Origin: Lachnospiraceae bacterium UBA7086
Lineage (GTDB): Bacteria > Bacillota > Clostridia > Lachnospirales > Lachnospiraceae
Direction of reading: 5' to 3'
NCBI GenBank assembly: GCA_002492525.1
Contig: DKZA01000024.1
Coordinates: forward strand, 1 to 11,146
DNA: 11,146 nt
Shown piece by piece: positions 1 through 6,855 of the stretch. Below the pieces are notes generated by a model, which saw nothing but the letters and a program-made list of their open reading frames with translations, had not been told where the DNA came from and searched no databases. Position 1 is the first letter of the stretch. Each line of letters opens with the position of its first letter. The translations under genes and the position numbers were made by a program.

Positions 1-30
1 ATCTGATTCTACAAGGTATGAACGAATCAC
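1..30 (-). CDS. Possible start of a further gene (partial, runs off the left edge)
   Basis: A GTG at 28-30 on the minus strand follows an AAAGGGG-like ribosome binding site about 6 bases upstream and opens a frame that continues off the edge (VIRSYLVESD). The frame is also open back to the stop codons of the phospholipase D-like gene, so this could equally be unused sequence. A second candidate, an ATG overlapping the upstream gene's TGA near 70, is also open to the edge but has no visible ribosome binding site. Ten codons are too few to name a family. Confidence 0.2.
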   Translation of the reverse strand, partial: MIRSYLVESD

Positions 31-66
31 CCCCAGCCCCTTTTTTTCCGCCAGACAGATGGATTA

Positions 67-1512
67 TCATATCAAAAACCGAAAACATCTGAAAGGTTTT
101 AATATCATAATCTTCCATTTTTTATCTGCGCTGATTTCTTGTCTTGTGACGCCTTTCGGGATTTCATAGTTTTCTGTATCCAGAACCTTTACGGATTCCG
201 CCTCGTACATCCTCATGTTTTCCCGCAGCTGTCTGTTCACATCCTCACTGTCAATTACAAGCATCAACTCGGTATCCAGATAAGTACTCCTCAGATCCAT
301 ATTAAAAGAACCTATGATTGACAATCGATTTCCTACGGAAAGGCTCTTGCCATGATAAGACACACCGCCTTCATACTCATATATGTTTAACCCAGTATCT
401 ACCAGTTTATCCTTATTCTCCAGATAATCAACGGCTCCGAAAGGATTCCCGTTATTGGCAGCTGAATTAGTCAATAACACCGTATCCGGATTTTTATCAC
501 AAATTTCCCGAAAGGAGTCATACATCCAGTCATTGCAGATAATATAAGGGGTGTGAATAGCTATATCCCCTTCGGATTGTCTCATGATTTCCGCTAAGGC
601 ATAAAATACTGTAGGTTCCTTTGCATATACATGCGTTGGATTGGATAAAAGAGTAATCTTCTTGACCGGAAATGTTTTCGCTTCATAGTCCACTGCCTCT
701 GCGATATTTGGATCAGTACATTTTATCTTTTCATACCTTTCTTGCAGTTCTTCTCTGGCTGCCAGAGCTTTTTTCGTATTCCTGCCTTCAAACGGCGTAC
801 ATACCTCCAGGTCCCATACCGATGCAAAATATGCCTCCAACTGATGAATCGAACTTTCCTTCTCATCCGGTTTTGTACTGTACACCAACACTTCCCTGTC
901 ATAATTTTTATAGCCATGATCTCCAAGAAAATAGTCATAAGTATTCCTGCCGCCCAAAAGATATAGATCAGCATCCACTATCACATATTTATCATGAAGG
1001 CGTCCCATACTCTTCCACGGCATAAGCAGATTCATGCTATTATATATTTTAATTTCCACGTTCTCCATGGAAGCTAACGCATAGAAATATTCATTTCTGT
1101 CCATTCGCATGAACGCAGTTGTTCCATCAGCCAGTATTTTGATATCCACTCCTCGCCTGGCGGCCTGAAGTAATGCTGCAAGGATATCCTTTCCGCTTTC
1201 ATCCGAACGGAATTCAAATGTAGAAAGAATTACTCTATCCTGTGCCTGTTCAATCATTTGTAATCGTTGTACCAAAGCAGCCTCATTATCTTCTATAATG
1301 TAAGCACGGTCGACAGAAATCTCATCTCCATAGCAATCCATGGCACGGAAACTGGTTTGATATTCCTGACTTATGGCCGGCTGTTTTGCATAAGACAGAA
1401 CAATCCCCAGTAACAGGTATAATAGAAATACCAGCGCAATGATAGCTATAATTTTAATCATCCTTTTTATCATTTCTATGAATACCTTTATCTGCTTTAT
1501 CTTTTTTTGCAT
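67..1512 (-). CDS. Membrane-anchored phospholipase D-like / cardiolipin synthase-like protein
   Basis: This 481-aa member of the phospholipase D superfamily is probably a phosphatidyltransferase or phosphodiesterase acting on phospholipid at the membrane. The N-terminus is basic, followed by one hydrophobic helix at about residues 20-41, which should anchor the rest outside the cell. Two PLD halves are visible. The first HKD motif is complete: H173, K175, D180, then GGRN at 187-190. The second has H387 and K389 followed by GSFN at 401-404, but the expected Asp is Gly394. The family normally uses one His from each half, and both are present, so activity is plausible but unproven. Classical bacterial cardiolipin synthases usually have two N-terminal helices; this has one and a longer gap between motifs, so it is better called PLD-like than cls. 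The start at 1512 has a GAGAG-type site about 9 bases upstream; Met14 or Met18 are alternatives. The protein ends in a basic/aromatic tail (residues 464-481) with TGA and TAA in tandem. Confidence 0.9.
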   Translation of the reverse strand: MQKKIKQIKVFIEMIKRMIKIIAIIALVFLLYLLLGIVLSYAKQPAISQEYQTSFRAMDCYGDEISVDRAYIIEDNEAALVQRLQMIEQAQDRVILSTFEFRSDESGKDILAALLQAARRGVDIKILADGTTAFMRMDRNEYFYALASMENVEIKIYNSMNLLMPWKSMGRLHDKYVIVDADLYLLGGRNTYDYFLGDHGYKNYDREVLVYSTKPDEKESSIHQLEAYFASVWDLEVCTPFEGRNTKKALAAREELQERYEKIKCTDPNIAEAVDYEAKTFPVKKITLLSNPTHVYAKEPTVFYALAEIMRQSEGDIAIHTPYIICNDWMYDSFREICDKNPDTVLLTNSAANNGNPFGAVDYLENKDKLVDTGLNIYEYEGGVSYHGKSLSVGNRLSIIGSFNMDLRSTYLDTELMLVIDSEDVNRQLRENMRMYEAESVKVLDTENYEIPKGVTRQEISADKKWKIMILKPFRCFRFLI

Positions 1513-1518
1513 ATAACA

Positions 1519-1565
1519 AAACTCTCTCAGATTATCCTATACCAAAGAAAAATCCTGGAGAGTTT
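1519..1565 (-). promoter_or_regulatory. Hairpin overlapping the ribosome binding site of the phospholipase D-like gene
   Basis: On the minus strand AAACTCTC (1558-1565) pairs perfectly with GAGAGTTT (1519-1526). After a 2x2 internal loop, about five more pairs form (GGATT with AATCT). The 3' arm contains the only purine-rich sequence that could act as Shine-Dalgarno for the gene starting at 1512, and it is followed by TTTTGTT. It could sequester the ribosome binding site, or be a poor terminator of the upstream kinase gene. The pairing is seen; the role is inferred. Confidence 0.4.
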
Positions 1566-1567
1566 GT

Positions 1568-1590
1568 TTCATTAACCTATATTAACATAT
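1568..1590 (-). promoter_or_regulatory. Tentative extended -10 promoter element for the phospholipase D-like gene
   Basis: The minus strand carries TGTTAATAT, an extended -10 form (TGN then TAATAT), between the kinase stop codon at 1610 and the next start at 1512. The only -35 candidate (TTGTGT, 16 bases upstream) is weak. The gene may instead be read through from the kinase gene. Confidence 0.22.
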
Positions 1591-1609
1591 TCCTGGCAAA
1601 ACACAAGCC

Positions 1610-2236
1610 TTAACGATTTTCAAAATCCTCAACAAACTGTGCGATCAATTTCACAGAACCTTCAATTCCCAGAACACCGCTGTTGATAGACAGATCATAG
1701 CTGTCCACCCGTCCCCATTTCTTAGAAGAATAATAGTTATAATAACTCTGACGCTGTTTATCCTTCTTATTCATCATATCAATCGCTTTCTGTTCCGTGT
1801 TCACATCCTCAAAGCGCTCCATAATCCGCTTTATCTTACTCTTTTCATCCGCATGGATAAAAAGATGCAGACAGTTCTGATAATCATGCAGTGCATAGTC
1901 GGCACATCTTCCGACAATCACACAAGGGCCTTCGCTGGCAATCTTCTTAATGGTATCAAACTGTGCCAAAAAAACTTTATGGCTGATGGGCATATCCACA
2001 AAGGAAGAGGAATTATAACCAAAAGAATAAGTATCCATGACCAGATTATAGAGGAAAGAATTGGTTGGCCTCTCATCATGGCTTTGTATCATTTCTTCAC
2101 AAAAGCCGCTCTCTTTCGCCGCCCTTGTCAGAAGATCCTTATCATAAAATTTTATCCCGAAATACTCAGCTACCTTCTTACCGATTTCTCGTCCGCCGGA
2201 GCCGAACTGACGCCCTATCGTAATAATTGTATTCAT
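1610..2236 (-). CDS. Cytidylate kinase-like P-loop protein
   Basis: This 208-aa protein belongs to the cytidylate kinase-like (AAA_26/Cytidylate_kin2) group common in Firmicutes. A P-loop GRQFGSGGREIGK lies at residues 8-20, a core strand GPCVIVGR at 103-110 and a basic, Tyr-rich lid-like segment at 157-175. The end carries the family-typical YDLSINSG at 180-187. The fold predicts phosphoryl transfer from ATP to a nucleotide or similar substrate. Because this group is divergent from true Cmk, CMP kinase activity should not be assumed. The frame is open to 2341, but I chose the ATG at 2236: the P-loop begins directly after it, an AGGGGA site lies 8 bases upstream, and the longer start would lie upstream of the -10 box at 2324-2329. 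It is monocistronic or joined with the PLD-like gene about 100 bp downstream. Confidence 0.88.
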   Translation of the reverse strand: MNTIITIGRQFGSGGREIGKKVAEYFGIKFYDKDLLTRAAKESGFCEEMIQSHDERPTNSFLYNLVMDTYSFGYNSSSFVDMPISHKVFLAQFDTIKKIASEGPCVIVGRCADYALHDYQNCLHLFIHADEKSKIKRIMERFEDVNTEQKAIDMMNKKDKQRQSYYNYYSSKKWGRVDSYDLSINSGVLGIEGSVKLIAQFVEDFENR

Positions 2237-2244
2237 ACTGAATT

Positions 2245-2250
2245 TCCCCT
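2245..2250 (-). promoter_or_regulatory. Ribosome binding site that fixes the kinase start
   Basis: AGGGGA on the minus strand, 8 bases before the ATG at 2236. It supports the 208-aa start over the 243-aa frame, whose first codon has no comparable site. Confidence 0.65.
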
Positions 2251-2323
2251 TTCTGTTTTCTTTTTTATTCTCGCGAGCAACGAGCCAAGTGTACCCTATC
2301 AGCATAAACTTTTTTATATTACA

Positions 2324-2352
2324 ATTATATATAAGTTGCACAAAAAAATCAA
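2324..2352 (-). promoter_or_regulatory. Sigma-A type promoter of the kinase-like gene
   Basis: Minus-strand -35 TTGATT (2347-2352), a spacer of exactly 17 bases and a perfect -10 TATAAT (2324-2329). Transcription should begin near 2317, giving an untranslated leader of about 80 nt before the ATG at 2236. The region is AT-rich, so a chance -10 is possible, but the spacing and location are ideal. Confidence 0.65.
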
Positions 2353-2412
2353 GTAAAATACAACATTATATGTAAATATGTATAAATCATTCGGTGCCTG
2401 AACAGATAGAAA

Positions 2413-2454
2413 TTTCTTAAGGAAGCCCTAGAACTTGTTTAAATCCTTCGGATT
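2413..2454. other. Two small inverted repeats in the gap after the 553-aa gene
   Basis: Within the 243-bp gap between the kinase start and the envelope-protein gene sits AATCC-TTC-GGATT (2442-2454), a perfect 5-bp stem readable on either strand. Next to it is a near-palindrome TTCTTAAGGAA at about 2413-2423. No open reading frame of note spans them. With the terminator-like hairpin at 2462-2478 they form three inverted repeats in about 70 bases. Their function is unknown. Confidence 0.35.
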
Positions 2455-2478
2455 AAAACGGCCAGCACTTAGCGTTGG
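2453..2478 (-). terminator. Probable terminator of the 553-aa envelope-protein gene
   Basis: Immediately after the TAG at 2480-2482 the minus strand folds CCAACGC-TAA-GTGCTGG. Of seven positions, five are Watson-Crick pairs, one is a G-U wobble and one an A/C mismatch. CCGTTTTAA follows. The stem is short and the T-run is only four bases, so termination may be weak. Confidence 0.4.
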
Positions 2479-2479
2479 T

Positions 2480-4141
2480 CTATTCTAATATTACTACTGT
2501 CTCCATATATACATACAAGTGCTGTCCCTCCCGCAAAGTTACCTCTGTCGGCCCGCCCTCATAGCTTATGCCGTCATAAACAGTAAAATTCATCCTTGTA
2601 TCATCCAAAGCCTTATCCGCGATCGTGACATCATAGGGTTCAATCGTCATTTGATAACTGCCCGGCGCAATATCATATCCCACCAGATATTCTCCCGCCG
2701 GATAGATACGGCCGCCTTCCTCTTCCTCCGCCTCATAGACCGGCTGTTCTCCCGCTTTCACAAAATTGGCACCTATCACCCGTATATAGCGTCCCTCTTT
2801 CAGTTCCAGATAAGAGCGTTTGACCCACGCTCCTACTTCTTTATCTGTAAAGTCCGGCGAATCACTGCTATAGACATAATAAATGGGTCTTTCATTCGGC
2901 CGGTATTCCGGATCGGCCGCTTCAAAGAAATAGATACCCGGCTCGATATCCTGTCCTATCAGGTAGATTCCTTCCTCATAAACCGTTATACCGTTTAACT
3001 CTGCTTTCTCGTTCTCCAGCTGTATGGCTGCCGGAACCGCCGTCTGATCATATACCGCAAACTTCTCTTCCACTTGGGAAAGCTGTTCTTTCTGTACCTG
3101 GTCCCAGAGAAACCAGATACCGCCGCCCACAGCTCCCACGGCAATGACCAGTTCCATCAGAATCTTAAACTTCTTTTTCAGCGGAGAACGAATAAAGTCG
3201 ATGATCACCAGAAGAAGGGATATCACTACCACAGCCACACATAAAATGACAACAACGATATCACCGTTTACCCAGGAACCATCTCCTTGAATACTGTCCT
3301 GCCTGGCTTCCTCAAAAAGATCTTTGGCATATTCCCATATCTTTACTGCCTTGTCTTTGATTCCGGCAGATTCTGCCGGTGCGGCAGAAATTTCCGCGCT
3401 CTCTTTTTCATCCCGCAAAACTGCTTCATACAGACCATCCTCCTGTTTGATAAAGGTATAGTCTTTTACAAGATACTCCTTTATTGTGTTCTGGGAAAAA
3501 CGACCGCCGCTTATCTCTATCACACTCTCATAATAATCCGTATAGACTTCTTTCACCGGCGATTTCATCCCGGAGATGTATTCTCCGCCCGTAATAGTGA
3601 CTTGACATTGCTCGGTCATGAAAAACTGTTGTTCCGCATGAATCGTTCCATTCAGATACACCTTATTGAACCGAAAAACCGGTCCCGCGTTCTCACTCTC
3701 GATTATCCCGTTAATCCTCGTCTCTGCGCCGTATACAAACAAATGACAAAGCGGATTATCCTCGCCTTGTTCTGCTTCATCCCGCACAGGCGCGCCCTCA
3801 ATCCGGATACAGGCCCCCTCTTCCACCACAAACTGGTCTTCCGGAGTACTGACATTCAGAAAACTGCTCCCCGGTATGGTGAGCGTCACCCCGGAGGCAA
3901 TGGTAAGACTGCCGCCATACCAATTCAGACACGTATCCTCAGGCAGTGTATAGTCTGCAGACAGCGTCACATCCCCTTCTGGATGGACATACTCTCCGTT
4001 TTCTTCTTCCACATTCTCCATCAGGTCGCTGCTCTCTTTTGCGTAAACCTGGTTTTCATTGGAAAACCCACCAAGACCTATCAATATACATAAGCTGATT
4101 CCCTGTATCAGCCTCCGCAGCAGTTTCTTCTCATTTCGCAT
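2480..4141 (-). CDS. Exported two-helix envelope protein with beta-rich N-terminal region and two C-terminal 'IGxDIxPGxY' modules
   Basis: I do not recognise a named family for the 553-aa whole. In order: a signal peptide (basic start, hydrophobic core about 11-25, likely cleavage after VYA at 32-34); a beta-rich region of about 47-243 with short strand/turn repeats such as SLTIASGVTLTIPG (78-91) and VTITGGEY (181-188), resembling parallel beta-helix or adhesin-type cargo; a linker; a membrane helix (294-317); a basic loop RSPLKKKFK (318-326); a second helix (327-346). The C-terminal part has two copies of one module, IYLIGQDIEPGIYFFE (392-407) and EYLVGYDIAPGSYQMT (484-499), each followed by a strand-rich tail ending near YIRVIG and LYVYME. 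The basic loop should be cytoplasmic, placing both large parts outside the cell. The module resembles repeats in many Gram-positive secreted proteins; its ligand is unknown. The start has a GAGGGAAG site 4-5 bases upstream. A strong cstA terminator lies just before it. Confidence 0.85.
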   Translation of the reverse strand: MRNEKKLLRRLIQGISLCILIGLGGFSNENQVYAKESSDLMENVEEENGEYVHPEGDVTLSADYTLPEDTCLNWYGGSLTIASGVTLTIPGSSFLNVSTPEDQFVVEEGACIRIEGAPVRDEAEQGEDNPLCHLFVYGAETRINGIIESENAGPVFRFNKVYLNGTIHAEQQFFMTEQCQVTITGGEYISGMKSPVKEVYTDYYESVIEISGGRFSQNTIKEYLVKDYTFIKQEDGLYEAVLRDEKESAEISAAPAESAGIKDKAVKIWEYAKDLFEEARQDSIQGDGSWVNGDIVVVILCVAVVVISLLLVIIDFIRSPLKKKFKILMELVIAVGAVGGGIWFLWDQVQKEQLSQVEEKFAVYDQTAVPAAIQLENEKAELNGITVYEEGIYLIGQDIEPGIYFFEAADPEYRPNERPIYYVYSSDSPDFTDKEVGAWVKRSYLELKEGRYIRVIGANFVKAGEQPVYEAEEEEGGRIYPAGEYLVGYDIAPGSYQMTIEPYDVTIADKALDDTRMNFTVYDGISYEGGPTEVTLREGQHLYVYMETVVILE

Positions 4142-4158
4142 ATACTTCCCTCATTTTG

Positions 4159-4204
4159 AAAAAAGCAGTCCCTTACCACCCAAATCTGATAAGAGACTGC
4201 TTTT
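4159..4204 (-). terminator. Rho-independent terminator of the cstA operon
   Basis: On the minus strand the arms AAAAGCAGTCTCTTA and TAAGGGACTGCTTTT make a 15-bp stem with one U-G wobble around a 14-base loop, ending in a run of six T. The wobble pairs only in the minus-strand transcript, which fixes the direction. It lies 40 bases after the cstA stop codon and only 17 bases before the next gene's ATG at 4141. It also sits in the leader of the 553-aa gene if that gene starts from a promoter inside or just after cstA. Confidence 0.85.
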
Positions 4205-4244
4205 GCATATTACTGATTCATCTTTACATTAGGTTTTATGTATC

Positions 4245-5942
4245 TTATGCTGCTTTCTTCTTCATGAACAATGTCTGGAAACCTTCGATTACCAGAATCA
4301 CTGCCAGTACAGCCATAGCTGCCGCAAACACAAGCTGGAACCAGTCGCCCCAGGCTGCTGCGCCGCCGCCGATCATGACAAGCTTATTCTTCACGGTGAT
4401 AACAAGACTTGTCAATGTTGCTGCCAGCATAAATATCATCGGTACATAGAACATCTTATTGTTCTTACCTGCATTGCCAAGCCATGCCGCTACCGCCATC
4501 AGTGCGATACCTGCCAATAACTGGTTTGCAGCACCGAACAGGCCCCAGATCTGACTTAAGCTCAAACCGCCCAGTACACAGCCGATGATTACCATGATGG
4601 CTGTACCCACAAGCGGATGTGCAAGTGCCTTACGCACGCCTGTAGCATCTTTATAGGTTGCCTCGTCCTTCTTTAAGAACAACTCGGAGAACATGAAACG
4701 GCTCAGACGTGTACCAGTATCCAGACTGGTCAGTGCAAATACAGACACTGCTAATGTCAACAATGCATAAATGGTATTGTATACCGTGCTTGCCTCAGTA
4801 CTGAACATGGTTGCGATACCTGCCGCAAATGCTGCAGAAGGAGAACCGAACTCACCGCCTGTATATTTCTCAAATACCATACCTACCGCGATCAGGGAAA
4901 TGATACCAAGCGCTGACTCAATCAGCATGGAACCATAACCGATCGGTTTCGCATGCGCCTCATTATCCAGCTGCTTGGAAGAAGTACCGGTAGAGATCAG
5001 ACTGTGGAAACCGGAACATGCACCGCAGGCCACTGTGATAAACAGTGCCGGGAATAACGTACCAATACTGGTCTTCCATCCAGCGAACATCGGGATGGTA
5101 AAGGTTGCCGTACCGGTAAATGCCGATATAAAGATACCCAAAAAAGCAACAATCATCATCGCATACAGTAAGAAGCTGGACAGATAATCACGGGGCTGTA
5201 ACAGAATCCATACAGGAACCAAAGATGCCACCGTGATATACACACCGATCAGCACGATCCATGCGGTACGGCTCATGATCAGGCCCACATTCAGGCCAAG
5301 AATAACGATCAGCACGATACCCACCACGCCGCCGATAGTCGCCGGCACAGTACCTACATGGAAACGGTTGGTGATAATACCATATACAATCGCCAAAACA
5401 ATAAACATAACGGAAATCATCGCCGTTGTCTGGTTACCGGTAGGACTTGTGGTAAAGCCGAATCCGCCTTCTGCTGTAAAGAACGTACCTGCCACAACGT
5501 TAACAAAGGAAGCGATTACCAGAATCAGCACAAGCAGTGCGAAAATCGTAAAGAGCTTCTGTGCCCTGGAACCCATGGAATCTTTGATGATTTCACCCAC
5601 AGACTTACCGTCATGACGAATAGATGCAAACAAAGAACCAAAGTCCTGAAGACCGCCGAAGAAGATACCGCCTATGATACACCAGAGGAATACCGGCAGC
5701 CATCCAAATACGGAAGCCTGAATCGGCCCATTGATCGGGCCTGCACCTGCAATGGATGAGAAATGATGTCCCATTAAGACTGCAGGAGGTGCAGCCACAT
5801 AGTCAACACCATCCTCCATTTCTACCGCAGGAGTCTTTCTTGAGGGGTCAACGCCCCATTGCTTTGCCAGCCACGAACCATAGACCACATAACCTATGAT
5901 AAGCAGGGCAATTGCAACAAGAATGATTAAAATTGCTGTCAT
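4245..5942 (-). CDS. cstA: CstA-family carbon starvation transporter (peptide/pyruvate uptake)
   Basis: This 565-aa polytopic membrane protein belongs to the CstA family. In Escherichia coli, CstA and its paralogue BtsT import pyruvate, and CstA is also linked to peptide uptake; the substrate here is inferred. Family signatures are clear: MGHHFSSIAGAGPINGP (57-73), WCIIGGIFFGGLQDF (87-101), and FASIRHDGKSVGEI (105-118), a cytoplasmic loop conserved in the family. These are followed by many hydrophobic helices and the C-terminal CstA domain, then a basic tail KKKAA. The length fits the shorter Gram-positive form (E. coli CstA is about 700 aa). The ATG at 5942 has an AAGGAG site 8 bases upstream. 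It is the third gene of a unit starting near 6982, 26 bases after the unknown 163-aa gene, and is closed by the terminator at 4159-4204. No E. coli ybdD-like small gene follows it. Confidence 0.95.
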   Translation of the reverse strand: MTAILIILVAIALLIIGYVVYGSWLAKQWGVDPSRKTPAVEMEDGVDYVAAPPAVLMGHHFSSIAGAGPINGPIQASVFGWLPVFLWCIIGGIFFGGLQDFGSLFASIRHDGKSVGEIIKDSMGSRAQKLFTIFALLVLILVIASFVNVVAGTFFTAEGGFGFTTSPTGNQTTAMISVMFIVLAIVYGIITNRFHVGTVPATIGGVVGIVLIVILGLNVGLIMSRTAWIVLIGVYITVASLVPVWILLQPRDYLSSFLLYAMMIVAFLGIFISAFTGTATFTIPMFAGWKTSIGTLFPALFITVACGACSGFHSLISTGTSSKQLDNEAHAKPIGYGSMLIESALGIISLIAVGMVFEKYTGGEFGSPSAAFAAGIATMFSTEASTVYNTIYALLTLAVSVFALTSLDTGTRLSRFMFSELFLKKDEATYKDATGVRKALAHPLVGTAIMVIIGCVLGGLSLSQIWGLFGAANQLLAGIALMAVAAWLGNAGKNNKMFYVPMIFMLAATLTSLVITVKNKLVMIGGGAAAWGDWFQLVFAAAMAVLAVILVIEGFQTLFMKKKAA

Positions 5943-5968
5943 TTTTCCTTCTCCTTTACTATAAGGTT

Positions 5969-6460
5969 TTAGATAATATTGCGAATGAGCTTTTGATAGC
6001 TCCTGCCAAGACGGTTATAGACCGTACGCCCGGAGGACTGCTCAATAGCAACCAAACGATAGTGGCTCCATCCCTGTAATCCCAGATGATAGCTTTGATA
6101 ATGACGAAGTCTGGGAATCTCTTTAAAAGCTTCCCCGGAAATTCTTTCTGCAACAATAAACAATACAACATCCGTATTGCGGTGATCCTTATGAGGTTTT
6201 ACCCGCCCCATGCCTCTTTCCCACGCGGTCTTATCCAGACGATGCAGCGTATCTTCATCTAAATACTCTTCTGTGGCAAAAAAAACATATTCCCGCGATT
6301 CCGCTTCAGAAAGCACTGCACTTTTTACGAGAAAGAACTGCTCGTCATGAGTATGAAACTCTGCCTCCGCTATAAACGGCGGCTCTACATCCTCTCTTTT
6401 CACATTATAATAAACTTGAAAAGACAGAAGCAATTTATCTATAATTTCCTTTACTGTCAT
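5969..6460 (-). CDS. Uncharacterised 163-aa protein encoded just upstream of cstA
   Basis: I do not recognise this family. The protein is soluble with no signal peptide or membrane helix. An N-terminal helix (3-20) is followed by mixed alpha/beta sequence with a hydrophobic strand DVVLFIVAE (97-105) and a His/Tyr/Trp-rich stretch (120-135, containing HYQSYHLGLQGW), then RLVAIE (135-140). The alternating strand and charged pattern would suit a compact alpha/beta domain; no catalytic motif is certain. The frame is open to 6511, but I chose the ATG at 6460: AGGGAT lies 8 bases upstream, and the longer start would overlap the previous gene by 41 bases. The start lies 10 bases after the 124-aa gene's stop and the stop 26 bases before cstA, so all three are probably on one transcript. 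A role connected with CstA is inferred from position only. Confidence 0.75.
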   Translation of the reverse strand: MTVKEIIDKLLLSFQVYYNVKREDVEPPFIAEAEFHTHDEQFFLVKSAVLSEAESREYVFFATEEYLDEDTLHRLDKTAWERGMGRVKPHKDHRNTDVVLFIVAERISGEAFKEIPRLRHYQSYHLGLQGWSHYRLVAIEQSSGRTVYNRLGRSYQKLIRNII

Positions 6461-6470
6461 GGTATTATCC

Positions 6471-6845
6471 CTATGATTCTGAATTGGATTTTTCCGGTGT
6501 AAACTGTGCATCCGGCAGCCGCATTTTCAGTTCCTCCAGAAGAATCTTCCCTGCCTTAGCTCCGGGAAGCTGCAGCTGCGCTGCTTCTCCGCCGTCCGTA
6601 CAAATCACCAGATTCTCTACTTCCAAATCGCCTTTGCCACAGCATAATTTAGCCGGAACCAGCATGACTCTGCGAAAGCAGCGACGGATATCCGTATAAG
6701 GAATATAATAAACTTTCCGCATACGCCTGAAATACAGGTGTTCTTTTCCAAGACGGACAATGCCGATTTCCCGGCTTTCTTTATAATCCTGCTCCATATC
6801 CTGCTGATGAGCCTGCGCTGTGCCATCCAAACTGTAAAATTTCAT
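6471..6845 (-). CDS. Uncharacterised 124-aa protein, first gene of the cstA operon
   Basis: I do not recognise a named family. The 124-aa protein has no signal peptide or membrane segment. It has an acidic N-terminal part (1-26), then several short beta strands: GIVRLGKEHLYFRR (28-41), KVYYIPYTDI (44-53), a basic CFRRVML segment (56-62), LVPAKLCCGKG with adjacent cysteines at 68-69, and ENLVICT (77-83). It ends with a helix at 98-109 and a polar tail. The strand-strand-helix order would fit a small PH-like or similar beta-barrel fold; this is inference only. The frame is open to 6875, but I chose the ATG at 6845 because GGAG lies 6 bases upstream. The longer start would place the terminator hairpin (6856-6884) inside the coding region. 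The next gene starts 10 bases downstream. Confidence 0.72.
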   Translation of the reverse strand: MKFYSLDGTAQAHQQDMEQDYKESREIGIVRLGKEHLYFRRMRKVYYIPYTDIRRCFRRVMLVPAKLCCGKGDLEVENLVICTDGGEAAQLQLPGAKAGKILLEELKMRLPDAQFTPEKSNSES

Positions 6846-6855
6846 CCTATACTCC

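Noticed and set aside
723..974. Second minus-strand frame inside the PLD-like gene
   Set aside because: Out-of-frame shadow with Lys/Arg/Trp-rich composition and no start signals.
2237..2341. N-terminal extension giving a 243-aa kinase-like protein
   Set aside because: It would start upstream of the predicted -10 box and lacks a ribosome binding site, and its 35 residues do not look like a domain or signal.
3287..4093. Plus-strand frame of 268 codons opposite the envelope-protein gene
   Set aside because: No ribosome binding site or recognisable domain, and it is fully antisense to a gene with clear signal peptide, helices and repeats.
5233..5759. Plus-strand frames opposite cstA, with many Thr and Ile residues
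   Set aside because: The composition is what the reverse complement of membrane-helix codons gives; no independent signals.
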